The position numbers and the translations under genes are program-made. Below the pieces are notes generated by a model. It had not been told where the DNA came from. It searched no databases and saw only the letters and a list, made by a program, of their open reading frames with translations. Of a stretch of DNA of 64,000 bases, positions 47,730-56,662 are shown piece after piece. Source of the stretch: Streptomyces sp. MMG1533 (GTDB lineage Bacteria > Actinomycetota > Actinomycetes > Streptomycetales > Streptomycetaceae); assembly GCF_001279775.1 (NCBI RefSeq), contig NZ_LGDG01000003.1:94415-158414 (forward strand), written 5' to 3'. Numbering within the stretch: position 1 is the first letter of the stretch; each line of letters starts with the position of its first letter.

Positions 47730-47879
47730 GCGTGACCTCATCACCGGCGGGCTTCCCCCAGAGACCCTTGGTGTTTCGTACGAAGAGAAATGGCCGGACA
47801 CAAACGGTTTCAGTATGAACATATATCCCGGGCGATGCCATCTCCGCGCGTAGACCTGATCGCCTCGTAAGCTGTCCCC

Positions 47880-48146
47880 ATGGAGAAGTGGACCCCCGAG
47901 CACGAGGCGCCGGAGCCCCTGGAGGGCCCCATCGTCCCCACCATCATTGGCGGCACGATCCTCTGGTTCGCCCTCTTCCTGGTACAGCTCCCCTTCTACG
48001 GCTGGTTCGACGACCACGGCCACACCTGGTGGGTGTGGACCTGCCTGGCCGGGGGCGGCCTGGGCCTGATCGGCATCTGGTACGTCCGCAAGCGGGACGC
48101 GGCGATCAAGCGGGCGCCGGCTGTCCGGGCACCGTCGTCGGAGTAG
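47880..48146 (+). CDS. DUF2530-family small membrane protein
   Basis: An 88-residue protein with two transmembrane helices (~22-40, I-I-G-G-T-I-L-W-F-A-L-F-L-V-Q, and ~50-70, W-W-V-W-T-C-L-A-G-G-G-L-G-L-I-G-I-W-Y-V) and a basic C-terminus. The pattern matches actinobacterial DUF2530. Function unknown. It starts 150 bp from the divergent NCS2 gene. Three 18-bp repeats follow 56 bp after the stop. Confidence 0.85.
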   Translation: MEKWTPEHEAPEPLEGPIVPTIIGGTILWFALFLVQLPFYGWFDDHGHTWWVWTCLAGGGLGLIGIWYVRKRDAAIKRAPAVRAPSSE

Positions 48147-48202
48147 GCACCCGGCGCAGGTGCGGGGCCTGCCGGGCGGGCGAAGGTCGGCGGTCCAGAG
48201 GC

Positions 48203-48256
48203 GGAGCCCCCTGGGGGTGAGGAGCCCGCTGGGGATCAGGAGCCCGCCGGCGATGA
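48203..48256. repeat. Three 18-bp tandem repeats
   Basis: Units GGAGCCCCCTGGGGGTGA, GGAGCCCGCTGGGGATCA and GGAGCCCGCCGGCGATGA are contiguous at 48203-48256. The rest of the 298-bp spacer before the P-type ATPase shows no supported gene. Confidence 0.75.
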
Positions 48257-48444
48257 GACGGGTAGCGGGCGACGGGGTCGAACCCCATCCGCAGCAGCCG
48301 CCAAGGACGCCCCGCCCCCGGCTGCCGAGCAACCAGAACCCCGTAGTACCACGGCATCACACACCCCCGTCCCCCTCCTCCCCAGGTCGGATCTTCCGCC
48401 CACTGGGCGGGTGAAGCCGTAAATCCGCACGTACCGTCGAATGC

Positions 48445-50844
48445 ATGACGCACATCGACGCGGGCGCCACCGAACTCGATCCTGCGCACAAGACGACGGT
48501 CCTGGACGTCCCGGTGACGGGTCTCACCGCCGCCGAGGTCGCGGAGCGGGTGGCGCGCGGGCAGGTCAACGACGTGCCGGTGCGCAGCAGCCGGTCGACC
48601 GTCGAGATCGTCCGAGCGAACGTCTTCACCCGGTTCAACGCGATCATCGGCGTGCTCTGGCTGATCATGCTGTTCGTCGCGCCGATCCAGGACGGCCTGT
48701 TCGGCTTCGTGATCCTCGCCAACACGGGCATCGGCATCATCCAGGAGTGGCGGGCGAAGAAGACCCTGGACGCGCTGGCCGTGATCGGGGAGGCCCGGCC
48801 GACCGTGCGGCGGGACGGGGTCGCGGGACAAGTGAGTACCTCCGAGATCGTGTTGGACGACCTCATGGAGATCGGGCCCGGCGACAAGGCCGTGGTCGAC
48901 GGGGTGTGCATCGAGGCCGACGGGCTGGAGATCGACGAGTCGCTGCTCACGGGGGAAGCCGATCCGGTCGTGAAACGACGCGGGGACCCGGTCATGTCCG
49001 GGAGTTTCGTGGTCGCCGGCGGCGGTGCCTTCCAGGCGACCAAGGTCGGCCGCGAGGCCTACGCCGTCCAGCTCGCCGAGGAGGCCTCCCGGTTCACGCT
49101 GGTCCACTCCGAGCTGCGCTCCGGCATCTCCACGATCCTCAAGTACGTGACGTGGATGATGGTCCCGACCGCGATCGGCCTGATCATCAGCCAGCTGTTC
49201 GTCAAGAACAACGACCTCAAGGACTCCATCGCCCGGACCGTCGGAGGCATCGTCCCGATGGTCCCGGAGGGGCTGGTGCTGCTCACCTCCGTCGCCTTCG
49301 CCATCGGTGTCATCCGACTTGGCCGAAAACAGTGCCTGGTTCAGGAGCTTCCCGCCATCGAGGGCCTCGCCCGCGTCGACACGGTCTGCCTCGACAAGAC
49401 GGGCACCCTCACCGAGGGCGGCATGGACGTCACCGAGCTCAGGCCGCTCCAGGGGGCCGAGGAGCCGTACGTACAGAAGGTGCTCGGCGCTCTCGGTGAG
49501 TCGGACCCGCGGCCGAACGCCTCCCTCCAGGCGATCATCGACGCCTACCCGGACGTCGAGGACTGGCGCTGCACGGAGTCCCTGCCCTTTTCCTCCGCCC
49601 GCAAGTACAGCGGCGCCGCCTTCAGCGAGGGCAACGGCGAGAGCAGCACATGGCTCCTGGGCGCCCCCGACGTGCTCCTCGCCCCCGACGACCCCGCCCT
49701 CGCCGAGACCGAGCGGCTCAACGAGCAGGGGCTGCGGGTGCTGCTGCTGGCGCGGGCCTCCGGTGACCTGGAGGATCCCGAGGTCGCCCGGGGCGCCCGG
49801 CCCACCGCGCTGGTCGTACTGGAGCAGCGGCTGCGGCCGGACGCGGCCGACACCCTGCGCTACTTCGCCGAGCAGGACGTCCATGCCAAGGTCATCTCCG
49901 GGGACAACGCGGTGTCGGTGGGGGCGGTGGCCTCGAAGCTGGGGCTCATCGGCACCACCGTCGACGCCCGCCGGCTGCCCGCCGAGAAGGACGGCATGGC
50001 CACGGCCCTGGACGAGGGCACGGTGTTCGGGCGGGTCACCCCGCAGCAGAAGCGGGACATGGTGGGCGCCCTGCAGTCGCACGGACACACGGTCGCGATG
50101 ACCGGCGACGGCGTGAACGACGTGCTCGCCCTGAAGGACGCCGACATCGGCGTGGCGATGGGCTCGGGGTCGGAGGCGACCCGGGCGGTCGCACAGATCG
50201 TGCTGCTCAACAACAGCTTCGCGACGTTGCCGTCGGTGGTCGCGGAGGGCCGGCGGGTCATCGGCAACATCACCCGGGTGGCGACGCTCTTCCTGGTGAA
50301 GACGGTCTACTCGGTGCTGCTGGCCGTTCTGGTGGCGTGCTGGCAGGTCGAATACCCCTTCCTGCCCCGCCACCTGACCCTGCTGTCCACGCTCACCATC
50401 GGCATCCCGGCCTTCTTCCTCGCCCTCGCGCCCAACAAGGAACGGGCACAGCCCCATTTCGTACGGCGGGTGATGCGGTACTCGATCCCCGGCGGGGTGG
50501 TGGCCGCGGCGGCGACCTTCGCGACGTATCTGCTCGCCCGCCACCACTACACGGGCGGCGGCGCTCTGGACGCGGAGACCAGTGCCGCGACACTGACGCT
50601 CTTCCTGGTCTCGATGTGGGTGCTGGCGATCATCGCCCGTCCCTACACCTGGTGGCGCATCGTGCTGGTGGCGGCGATGGGCGCCGCGTTCCTGCTGGTG
50701 CTGGTGGTGCCGTGGCTGCAGGACTTCTTCGCGCTGAAGCTGGTCGGGACGACGATGCCGTGGCTCGCGGTCGGCATCGCGGCGGTGGCGACGGTCGCCC
50801 TGGAGGTGCTGTGGAGGGTGGTCGACCGCCGCTTCCCGGCGTAG
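48445..50844 (+). CDS. P-type cation-transporting ATPase
   Basis: A 799-residue P-type ATPase. The phosphorylated Asp317 lies in C-L-D-K-T-G-T-L-T-E. The actuator loop has L-L-T-G-E-A-D (~167-173), the M4 cation site reads M-V-P-E-G-L (~272-277), and the hinge T-G-D-G-V-N-D-V is followed by A-L-K-x-A-D-I-G-V-A-M-G. P-E-G-L and six or more C-terminal helices are those of P2/Ca2+- or P9-like pumps rather than heavy-metal P1B pumps, and no CPC motif is present. The ion is not determinable. ATG at 48445. Its stop is inside a decamer repeat array. Confidence 0.93.
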   Translation: MTHIDAGATELDPAHKTTVLDVPVTGLTAAEVAERVARGQVNDVPVRSSRSTVEIVRANVFTRFNAIIGVLWLIMLFVAPIQDGLFGFVILANTGIGIIQEWRAKKTLDALAVIGEARPTVRRDGVAGQVSTSEIVLDDLMEIGPGDKAVVDGVCIEADGLEIDESLLTGEADPVVKRRGDPVMSGSFVVAGGGAFQATKVGREAYAVQLAEEASRFTLVHSELRSGISTILKYVTWMMVPTAIGLIISQLFVKNNDLKDSIARTVGGIVPMVPEGLVLLTSVAFAIGVIRLGRKQCLVQELPAIEGLARVDTVCLDKTGTLTEGGMDVTELRPLQGAEEPYVQKVLGALGESDPRPNASLQAIIDAYPDVEDWRCTESLPFSSARKYSGAAFSEGNGESSTWLLGAPDVLLAPDDPALAETERLNEQGLRVLLLARASGDLEDPEVARGARPTALVVLEQRLRPDAADTLRYFAEQDVHAKVISGDNAVSVGAVASKLGLIGTTVDARRLPAEKDGMATALDEGTVFGRVTPQQKRDMVGALQSHGHTVAMTGDGVNDVLALKDADIGVAMGSGSEATRAVAQIVLLNNSFATLPSVVAEGRRVIGNITRVATLFLVKTVYSVLLAVLVACWQVEYPFLPRHLTLLSTLTIGIPAFFLALAPNKERAQPHFVRRVMRYSIPGGVVAAAATFATYLLARHHYTGGGALDAETSAATLTLFLVSMWVLAIIARPYTWWRIVLVAAMGAAFLLVLVVPWLQDFFALKLVGTTMPWLAVGIAAVATVALEVLWRVVDRRFPA

Positions 50845-50916
50845 AGACGCGTAAAGACACGTGGAGACACGTGGAGACACGTGGAGACACGTGGAGACAC
50901 GTGGAGACACGTGGAG
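50841..50916. repeat. Decamer tandem array starting at the ATPase stop codon
   Basis: The 10-bp unit GTGGAGACAC occurs five times perfectly (50861-50910), preceded by two variants (GTAGAGACGC, GTAAAGACAC) and followed by a partial variant. The first variant contains the ATPase TAG (50842-50844). The array separates it from the convergent secreted-protein gene. Confidence 0.92.
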
Positions 50917-50940
50917 CGGCGTGGGTAGCCGCCGGGGGAG

Positions 50941-51792
50941 TTACTTCACGTCGACGTAGTCACCGGTGGCGCTGACCGCCGGCGTGGTCGTGGTGCCCGC
51001 GAAGCTGAAGCGCCAGTAGCCGTCGTACTGCGCGGTGGCGGTGGCCTTCACATTGCCGTACGAGTCCGAGGTCACCGTCTTGATGGTGGTGTACGTGCTC
51101 GTGCCGGCCTTGCGGAACTGGAGCTTGACCGGCTGGCCGGTGTAGCCGTGGTACTGGCCGTCCTCCCAGTTGGCGCGGGAGAGCTTGCCCGTGGAGGTCA
51201 CGGTCTTGCCCTTGTAGACGGGCTCGGGGCCGGCGTTGACGGTCAGCTTGGAGTAGCGCTGGACCTTGGTGGTGCCCAGGCTGCCCTGGGTCGTGCTGTC
51301 GCCGTTCTGGGTGATGGCGAGGCCGCCCGCGTTCCAGGTGCCGGCGTCGGCGTTGGACAGGTCGCCCTCGGCCGGGCGGATGTAGATGGTGGCCGAGCAG
51401 TTGAGGGTCGTCGACGACGTGGCGGTGCAGGTGCCCGGGTCGTCGCTGATGATCTCGTTGCTCGGGCTGGTCACCGAGGAACCGCGGTAGATGAGCGGAC
51501 CGCTGGCGAAGTTGTCGTCGCTGGTGTCCATGCCGGAGGGGTGCGTCAGGGTGTACGTCACCGGGACGCTGACGACGTTGGTGGTGCCGACGACGATGTT
51601 CTTGCCGTTGTTGACCTTCATGTTGGAGAAGGTGACGTCGAGCGTGGCGGCGGTGCTCGTCGTTCCGTCGGCGGTGGCGGCGCTGAAGGCCGCGTTGCCG
51701 GACGGGGCGTCGGCGGCCTGCGCGGCCGGCACGACGAGGGCGGAGAGAGCCAGGGCGCCGGTGACGGCGGCCACGGTGGCACGAATGCGCAT
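50941..51792 (-). CDS. Secreted protein, tandem paralogue A
   Basis: A 283-residue exported protein. Signal peptide ~1-26 (R-A-T-V-A-A-V-T-G-A-L-A-L-S-A, cleavage near A-Q-A-A-D). The mature part is Ser/Thr-rich and all-beta in character. The C-terminal ~90 residues (K-L-T-V-N-A-G-P-E-P-V-Y-K-G-K, then L-S-R-A-N-W-E, L-Q-F-R-K-A-G-T-S-T-Y) form an Ig-like domain shared with the next gene, both ending G-D-Y-V-D-V-K. Two cysteines are conserved in the pair. No catalytic motif; probably a cell-surface or stress-related protein. Function unknown. Confidence 0.88.
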   Translation of the reverse strand: MRIRATVAAVTGALALSALVVPAAQAADAPSGNAAFSAATADGTTSTAATLDVTFSNMKVNNGKNIVVGTTNVVSVPVTYTLTHPSGMDTSDDNFASGPLIYRGSSVTSPSNEIISDDPGTCTATSSTTLNCSATIYIRPAEGDLSNADAGTWNAGGLAITQNGDSTTQGSLGTTKVQRYSKLTVNAGPEPVYKGKTVTSTGKLSRANWEDGQYHGYTGQPVKLQFRKAGTSTYTTIKTVTSDSYGNVKATATAQYDGYWRFSFAGTTTTPAVSATGDYVDVK

Positions 51793-51811
51793 GTGCGTTC
51801 CCCAGGGGGAG

Positions 51812-51874
51812 AAGTGATCTAGGAGTCTGTTGACTCACGCGATCAGATCCGTGACGGCTGGGGCGGGTTGTACG
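51812..51874 (-). promoter_or_regulatory. Upstream element A shared by the secreted paralogues
   Basis: AAGTGATC, CTGTTGRCTCACG and GATCAGATYC are conserved in order and spacing with 52932-52994, both just upstream of paralogue starts. Conservation of noncoding sequence beyond the genes suggests promoter or operator function. Confidence 0.5.
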
Positions 51875-51986
51875 GACGGATCCTGATTTTGTCAGTACAT
51901 AGGCAATGTTTGGGAGCCGTATGGGGAAACGGAACGCCGGCTCCCGGAATCCCGGGAGCCGGCGGCCGTGCCTGTGCTGTCGGTGC

Positions 51987-52859
51987 TTACTTCACGTCGA
52001 CGTAGTCACCGGCGGCGGTGGCCGTCCCGGTGGTGCCGGTGCCCGCGAAGGTGAAGCGGTAGTAGCCGTCGACACCGGCCGTCGTCGTGGTCTTCAGGGC
52101 GCCCGTCGTGGTGGACGTGATGCCCTTCACGTTCGTGTAGGTGGAGGTGCCGGCCTTGCGGAACTGCAGCACCACCTTCTGGGTGGAGTAGCCCGCGTAC
52201 GTGCCCTTCTCCCAGTTGGCGCGGCTCAGCTTGCCGGTGACCGTGATGGTGCTGCCCTTCTTCACCGGCTCCGGCGAGGCGTTGACGGTCACCTTCGCGG
52301 CACGCTTGACCTTGTGGGTCTTGTAGAAGTCGTTCCAGTAGATGCTGCCGTCACCCGCGAGGACGCCGGCGGTCACGTGCCAGGTGCCGGCCAGCGCGTT
52401 CTTGTACAGGTCGCCGTAGATGCCCGGCGTGGCGGTGACGGTCAGCTTGCAGGTGGACGTGGTGGCGCTCGACGCGGTGCAGGTGGCGGCGTCCTCGTTG
52501 GGCAGCAGCAGGCCGTCGATGTCGCTCTCGACGTCGGTGCCGTGCCACAGGTCGATGTACGCGTCCTCGATACCGGCGGCGTGGCTGGCGGTCAGCGACA
52601 CCGTGAAGGTCTTGGCGACCGTGGTGCCCAGAACGAGGTCCTTGCCGGAGTTGACCGTCACGCCGGACACGACGGGCAGGGCCTCGGCGGTGACCGACGC
52701 GCCGAATGCGGACTTGCTCGAGGACGCGCCGAAACGCTCGGCGGAGCTCGGCTTGTCGGCACCTGCGGCGCCCTGGGCGTCGGCCTGGGCGATGGGCGCG
52801 ACGAAGGCGGAAAGAGCCAGGGCGCCGGAGACGGCGGCCACGGTGGCACGAATACGCAT
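51987..52859 (-). CDS. Secreted protein, tandem paralogue B
   Basis: A 290-residue paralogue of the adjacent gene, with the same signal peptide start (M-R-I-R-A-T-V-A-A-V), a more diverged middle, and the same C-terminal Ig-like domain ending G-D-Y-V-D-V-K. The ATG at 52859 has GGGGAA 3-4 nt upstream. About 65 bp of upstream sequence is also shared with paralogue A (51812-51874 against 52932-52994), so gene and promoter were duplicated together. Function unknown. Confidence 0.88.
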   Translation of the reverse strand: MRIRATVAAVSGALALSAFVAPIAQADAQGAAGADKPSSAERFGASSSKSAFGASVTAEALPVVSGVTVNSGKDLVLGTTVAKTFTVSLTASHAAGIEDAYIDLWHGTDVESDIDGLLLPNEDAATCTASSATTSTCKLTVTATPGIYGDLYKNALAGTWHVTAGVLAGDGSIYWNDFYKTHKVKRAAKVTVNASPEPVKKGSTITVTGKLSRANWEKGTYAGYSTQKVVLQFRKAGTSTYTNVKGITSTTTGALKTTTTAGVDGYYRFTFAGTGTTGTATAAGDYVDVK

Positions 52860-52931
52860 GTGTTCCCCACGTGGAGAAAGGGGCCCCGGCGGTGGTCGTC
52901 CCCCACGGCGCGAGTCTTCACGCCGGGGCCC

Positions 52932-52994
52932 AAGTGATCGTGGAGCCTGTTGGCTCACGTGATCAGATTCATGACGCATGCGAATGGTTGTACG
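52932..52994 (-). promoter_or_regulatory. Upstream element B shared by the secreted paralogues
   Basis: Matches the element at 51812-51874, including CTGTTGGCTCACGTGATCAG and a GGTTGTACG box. Confidence 0.5.
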
Positions 52995-53091
52995 TTCAGC
53001 AAGAAAGTTGTGCGGGAATCTTGAAGATCAGCCCCGCGGCCGGAACCGGCCTGGGATCGAGGTCAACCGAACCACCCGGTCCGGATCGCGG

Positions 53092-56000
53092 TCAGTCGAA
53101 CCACCGGTCCCGAGCCAGTTCCTCCGTCCGTGACGGGTCCTCCATCAGTGCCGCGACCTCGAAGCGCCGTGGCCACTGCCCGGCCGCCCAGGCGAGTCCG
53201 GCGGCGACGCCCTCCAGGGTCGCGGCGTGGAGCACTCCGTCCGACGTCAGACGCCAGTCCAGCGCGACCCCGTCGACGACGAGTTCCTCGTGCTCGACGT
53301 ACGTCGCGGGGGTCCGTGCCCCGAGCAGCACCCGCACCGACTCCGGTACGTCGTGTTCGGCGCCCTCGGAGTCCACCTCGCCGGTGACGGACTCGCTGAG
53401 CCGCCGCACCTGGAACAGCTCGGCCAACTCGGCGGCGCGCGCGGGCCGTACGGGCAGCAGCGGGACACCCTCGGTGAAGGGCAGCAGGTCGGGCGAGTCG
53501 ACGACCACGGCGTCGGCCGCGTCCACGACCTCCACCCGCCCGTCGACCACAGCCCTCAACTCGTCCGGAAGGGTCACCTGCTCGGGGTCCAGGTCGGCCA
53601 ACGCGCTGTACAGGGCGTGCAGTTGGGCGCCGGTGACATGCCGGTCCGGGTCGGCGAGCCGGTCCAGGAGTTCGGCGGCGCCGCCGGGCTCGTCGAGCAG
53701 CGCGGCCACCGACGTCCGTACACCCAGCGCCCGCAACACCTGCTCGTCGTCGAACCCGGTCGCGTCGGCCTCCTCGTACAGCCCTCGCAGGAGCGGGTCG
53801 CCGCCGGCGGCCAGCAGACCGGCGGGGCGACGGCCGTCGAGCACGTGGTGCCCGCGCAACCACCATGCGGTGTAAGGCCGTACGACCTCGTGCGTGCCGT
53901 CCGGCAGCAGCATCCGCACCTGCTGGGTGAGGGCGTCGCGCAACGGCGGCTTCGACAGCAGGGCGAGAGCCTCGGGCCATTTGTCGTCGTCCACCAGGTC
54001 CAGGTCGCGCACGGCGACCAGTTCGGTGGCGACGGGCGGAACCGGCGTGTCGGGGAAGCGGTCGAGGATGTCCTCGCACCACACGTCGACGGCGTCGAGC
54101 AGACCGGCGTCGTCCGGCTCGGCGAAGTCGCTGTCGCGGGGCTCCAGTTCGTCAGGGTCGAGGACGACGTCGGTGGCGCGGACGAGGGCGAAGTTGGCGA
54201 GGACGCCGCAGGCGGCCAGCGGCTGCTCACCCCACTTGTCGGCCAGCTCGGGGTCGATGGAGGCGAGTTCGTCCTCGCGCATGACCTGGTGGAAGGGGCT
54301 GCCGGGAAGGACGAGTTCGCCGGCCGGGGAGAGTTCACCGTCCTCGTCGGGGAGGGCGAGGGCGCCGAGCCAGGGCTCGTCGCCGGGCTCCAGGCCCGCG
54401 TCGCGGACGAGCCCGAGGACGGTGTCGGCAAGCTCCTCGGCGTCGGGGGCGTCCTGCTCCCAGTCCAGTCCGCCCTCGTCGTCGAGGGAGGCGGCCACGG
54501 CGGCCCGGACCTGCGGGGTCGTGAGCACGGCCCGGGGACTGGCCGGGAGGGCGCCGAGCTTCTCCAGCAGGGGGTGGGCGGCGTCCGGATGGGCGACCTT
54601 GAGACCGAGCCGGGCGAGGACCTCGGGGTCGATGCGGGCGGCGTCGACGGTGGGCAGCAGCACCTGCCGGGGCCCGATGGTGGTCCGCCCGTCGGCGAGC
54701 GGCACGGGCAGCCCGGACAACCGGTCCGGATCGACCCCGGCCAGGCTGTCGTACAGCCGCCGCCACCAGTCCGGCTCCTTCTCCAGCCCGGCCAGCCGGT
54801 CCACGGCGTCGGTCAGCGGGACCCGGGCGACCCCCAGCGTGCGCAGCTCCACACGCCGTTCGAGCCCGGCGGGCAGGAGGGTGGGCAGCACCTCGGCAAG
54901 CACCCGGACGGTGTCGGAACCGGCACCTTCGACGACCTCGGCGTCGCGGGGGCGGAGGGACTCGGGCAGGTCCTCGTCCTCGGAGGGTTCGGCGGCCGGC
55001 GGCAGGAAGGAGGTCCGCGGCAGCCGCTCGAGGATCGCCTGCCGCAGCGCCCCGTCCAGCTCGCCCTTGCCCAGCGGGCCGGGCACGAGGCCGATGATGC
55101 CGGCGGTCACCGGGCGCCAGTCGGCGAGGAGTTCGGCGTACGCGTCGGCCGCGCGCTGCACGAGGAAGTCGGTCAGCGGGCCGGGAGCCGCGTGCCGACG
55201 GGTGGTGTCCAGCGGGAAGGACGCGATGAGCAGGGCGGGGACACCGAGGGGCTCGTCGCTGGGGGTGGGAGCGTGCACGAAGGGGGTGGTGCGGGGCCGG
55301 GCGGGCGTGCCGTCCTCGTCGACCGGCACGGCCCAGGTGACCGACCAGTGCGGCCGCAGCCGTTCCTCGACGGGCCGGTCGGCGAGCAGGTCGGGCGTGA
55401 GCGGCCCGTGCGCCACGGCCGTACGCCACCGGGTCGTACCGTCCCGCGAGTCCTCCACGACGGTGAAGTCACCGTCGGTCCGCCGCCGCAGCGTCCGCGG
55501 GGCGTCCCCGTCGACCTCGATCACGACCTCCTCCAGCCCGGGCAGGGCGAGGAGCAGGGCGTCGTCCACGGCGGCCAGCAGTCGCCGGGCGAGGTCGGCG
55601 GCGGCCGGGTCGCGCAGGGGCAGGATGACGGCCGTGTCGTACGGGTCGGGGGCGGTGCCCTCGGCGGCGAACGGCAGCCGCAGCAGGGGCACGTGTCCGT
55701 CGCGCCTGCGAATCTCATCACCCAGCCCCGGACTGTGCCGGGCGACATCGGCGGCCAGCTCCCGGGCCTCGGCCAGGGACCAGCGGACCCCGCCGTGCCG
55801 TCCGACGACCGCGGGCTCGTCGGTGACGGAGAGAACGGCGGCGAACCCGACGCCGAAACGGCCGATCGTCTCTTCGCGGGCCTCGCGTTTGGCGGAGGCG
55901 CGAAGGGTGGCCAGCGACTCGACCCCCGCCGCGTCGAGCGGGGCGCCGGTGTTGCCGGCGACGAGGACGCCCTCACGAAGCGTCAGCCGGAGCCGGCCGG

Positions 56001-56214
56001 GCACCCCTGCCCGGGCAGCCGCATCGGCGGCGTTCTGCGCGAGCTCCACGACGAGCCGGTCCCGATACCCACCGAGGACGAGGTCCTCCTCGGCGTTTGC
56101 GTCCTCGCGGAAGCGAGCGGGACTGGTGGCCCAGGCGTCGAGCACGCCTCGCCTGAGACGGGCGGTCCCGAAGGGGTCAGCACCCTCGGCCGCGGGCCGC
56201 ACGAACTTACTCAC
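53092..56214 (-). CDS. Sacsin/Hsp90-like GHKL ATPase protein (1040 aa)
   Basis: A large protein whose first ~250 residues form a GHKL/Hsp90-type ATP-binding domain: V-E-L-A-Q-N-A-A-D-A-A (N-box), V-A-G-N-T-G-A-P-L-D, and I-G-R-F-G-V-G-F-A-A-V-L-S-V-T-D-E-P. The arrangement is that of sacsin N-terminal repeats. The remaining ~790 residues are acidic, helix-rich and Leu/Asp-rich without recognised domains. The GTG at 56214 has GGAG 7 nt upstream; the frame continues far upstream through the repeat region but without a start site. Such proteins occur singly in actinobacteria. A chaperone-like role is possible; function unknown. Confidence 0.9.
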   Translation of the reverse strand: MSKFVRPAAEGADPFGTARLRRGVLDAWATSPARFREDANAEEDLVLGGYRDRLVVELAQNAADAAARAGVPGRLRLTLREGVLVAGNTGAPLDAAGVESLATLRASAKREAREETIGRFGVGFAAVLSVTDEPAVVGRHGGVRWSLAEARELAADVARHSPGLGDEIRRRDGHVPLLRLPFAAEGTAPDPYDTAVILPLRDPAAADLARRLLAAVDDALLLALPGLEEVVIEVDGDAPRTLRRRTDGDFTVVEDSRDGTTRWRTAVAHGPLTPDLLADRPVEERLRPHWSVTWAVPVDEDGTPARPRTTPFVHAPTPSDEPLGVPALLIASFPLDTTRRHAAPGPLTDFLVQRAADAYAELLADWRPVTAGIIGLVPGPLGKGELDGALRQAILERLPRTSFLPPAAEPSEDEDLPESLRPRDAEVVEGAGSDTVRVLAEVLPTLLPAGLERRVELRTLGVARVPLTDAVDRLAGLEKEPDWWRRLYDSLAGVDPDRLSGLPVPLADGRTTIGPRQVLLPTVDAARIDPEVLARLGLKVAHPDAAHPLLEKLGALPASPRAVLTTPQVRAAVAASLDDEGGLDWEQDAPDAEELADTVLGLVRDAGLEPGDEPWLGALALPDEDGELSPAGELVLPGSPFHQVMREDELASIDPELADKWGEQPLAACGVLANFALVRATDVVLDPDELEPRDSDFAEPDDAGLLDAVDVWCEDILDRFPDTPVPPVATELVAVRDLDLVDDDKWPEALALLSKPPLRDALTQQVRMLLPDGTHEVVRPYTAWWLRGHHVLDGRRPAGLLAAGGDPLLRGLYEEADATGFDDEQVLRALGVRTSVAALLDEPGGAAELLDRLADPDRHVTGAQLHALYSALADLDPEQVTLPDELRAVVDGRVEVVDAADAVVVDSPDLLPFTEGVPLLPVRPARAAELAELFQVRRLSESVTGEVDSEGAEHDVPESVRVLLGARTPATYVEHEELVVDGVALDWRLTSDGVLHAATLEGVAAGLAWAAGQWPRRFEVAALMEDPSRTEELARDRWFD

Positions 56215-56342
56215 GTTGACTCTCCTCATCGGCGTGACGATGAAGGTACCGCTCAGAGTGCGGGGGTGCGCGACCTGCCCGACCGGGCCGACCGGGCTTA
56301 CGTATCGACCATCGGCAGATCTGTGCCACCGCAGGCCTGGGC

Positions 56343-56473
56343 GAGACCGGCGCGGGCCCGGGTGAGACGGGCGGCATGTCGGCGCGAGACCGGTGGCATG
56401 TCCGCGCGAGACCGGCGGCAGGCCCGGGTGAGACCGGCGGCAGGCCCGGGTGAGACCGGCGGCAGGCCCGCGC
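56343..56473. repeat. Six 21-22-bp tandem repeats upstream of the sacsin-like gene
   Basis: Units beginning GAGACCGG follow without gaps at 56343, 56364, 56386, 56408, 56430 and 56452; the fourth and fifth are identical. They lie 130-260 bp upstream of the sacsin-like start in a 448-bp gene-free stretch. Confidence 0.88.
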
Positions 56474-56508
56474 CCGGGGTGCGCTCGCCGAAGAGGTGCA
56501 GCAAGAAG

Positions 56509-56601
56509 AGCATCCCAGGGCTTCGGGTCCCCCCACGGGACTGCGCCGCCACGAAGGTGTGCTCGTGTGGCGCAGTCCCGGGCCCGAAGCCACTGAGATG
56601 C
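56509..56601. terminator. Long stem-loop downstream of the AraC gene
   Basis: A ~93-bp imperfect hairpin: AGCAT/ATGCT ends, GGCTTCGGG (56519-56527) with CCCGAAGCC (56583-56591), and GGGACTGCGCC (56537-56547) with GGCGCAGTCCC (56569-56579). It lies 60 bp after the AraC stop (minus) and may end that transcript; the length is unusual for a terminator, so a small RNA or miniature transposable element is possible. Confidence 0.5.
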
Positions 56602-56662
56602 TGTGATCCCACTGTCCCCGGCGCCGCTCCGTCCTGTCTTCGGCAGCGCGCGCAAGCATCCT

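Noticed and set aside
48255..48345. tRNA-like GGGGTCGAACCCC segment on either strand
   Set aside because: The loop is too short for a T-arm and no D-arm, anticodon arm or acceptor stem can be drawn.
48300..48352. Short minus-strand peptide starting M-P-W-Y-Y-G-V-L-V-A
   Set aside because: The first residues look natural, but the frame dissolves into repeats and has no stop until 48106; could be an eroded gene end but cannot be supported.
48106..50910. 934-codon minus-strand frame opposite the P-type ATPase
   Set aside because: Entirely antiparallel to an unambiguous ATPase with all motifs; composition (Asp/Arg/His/Gly) is a shadow signature and part of it is the decamer array.
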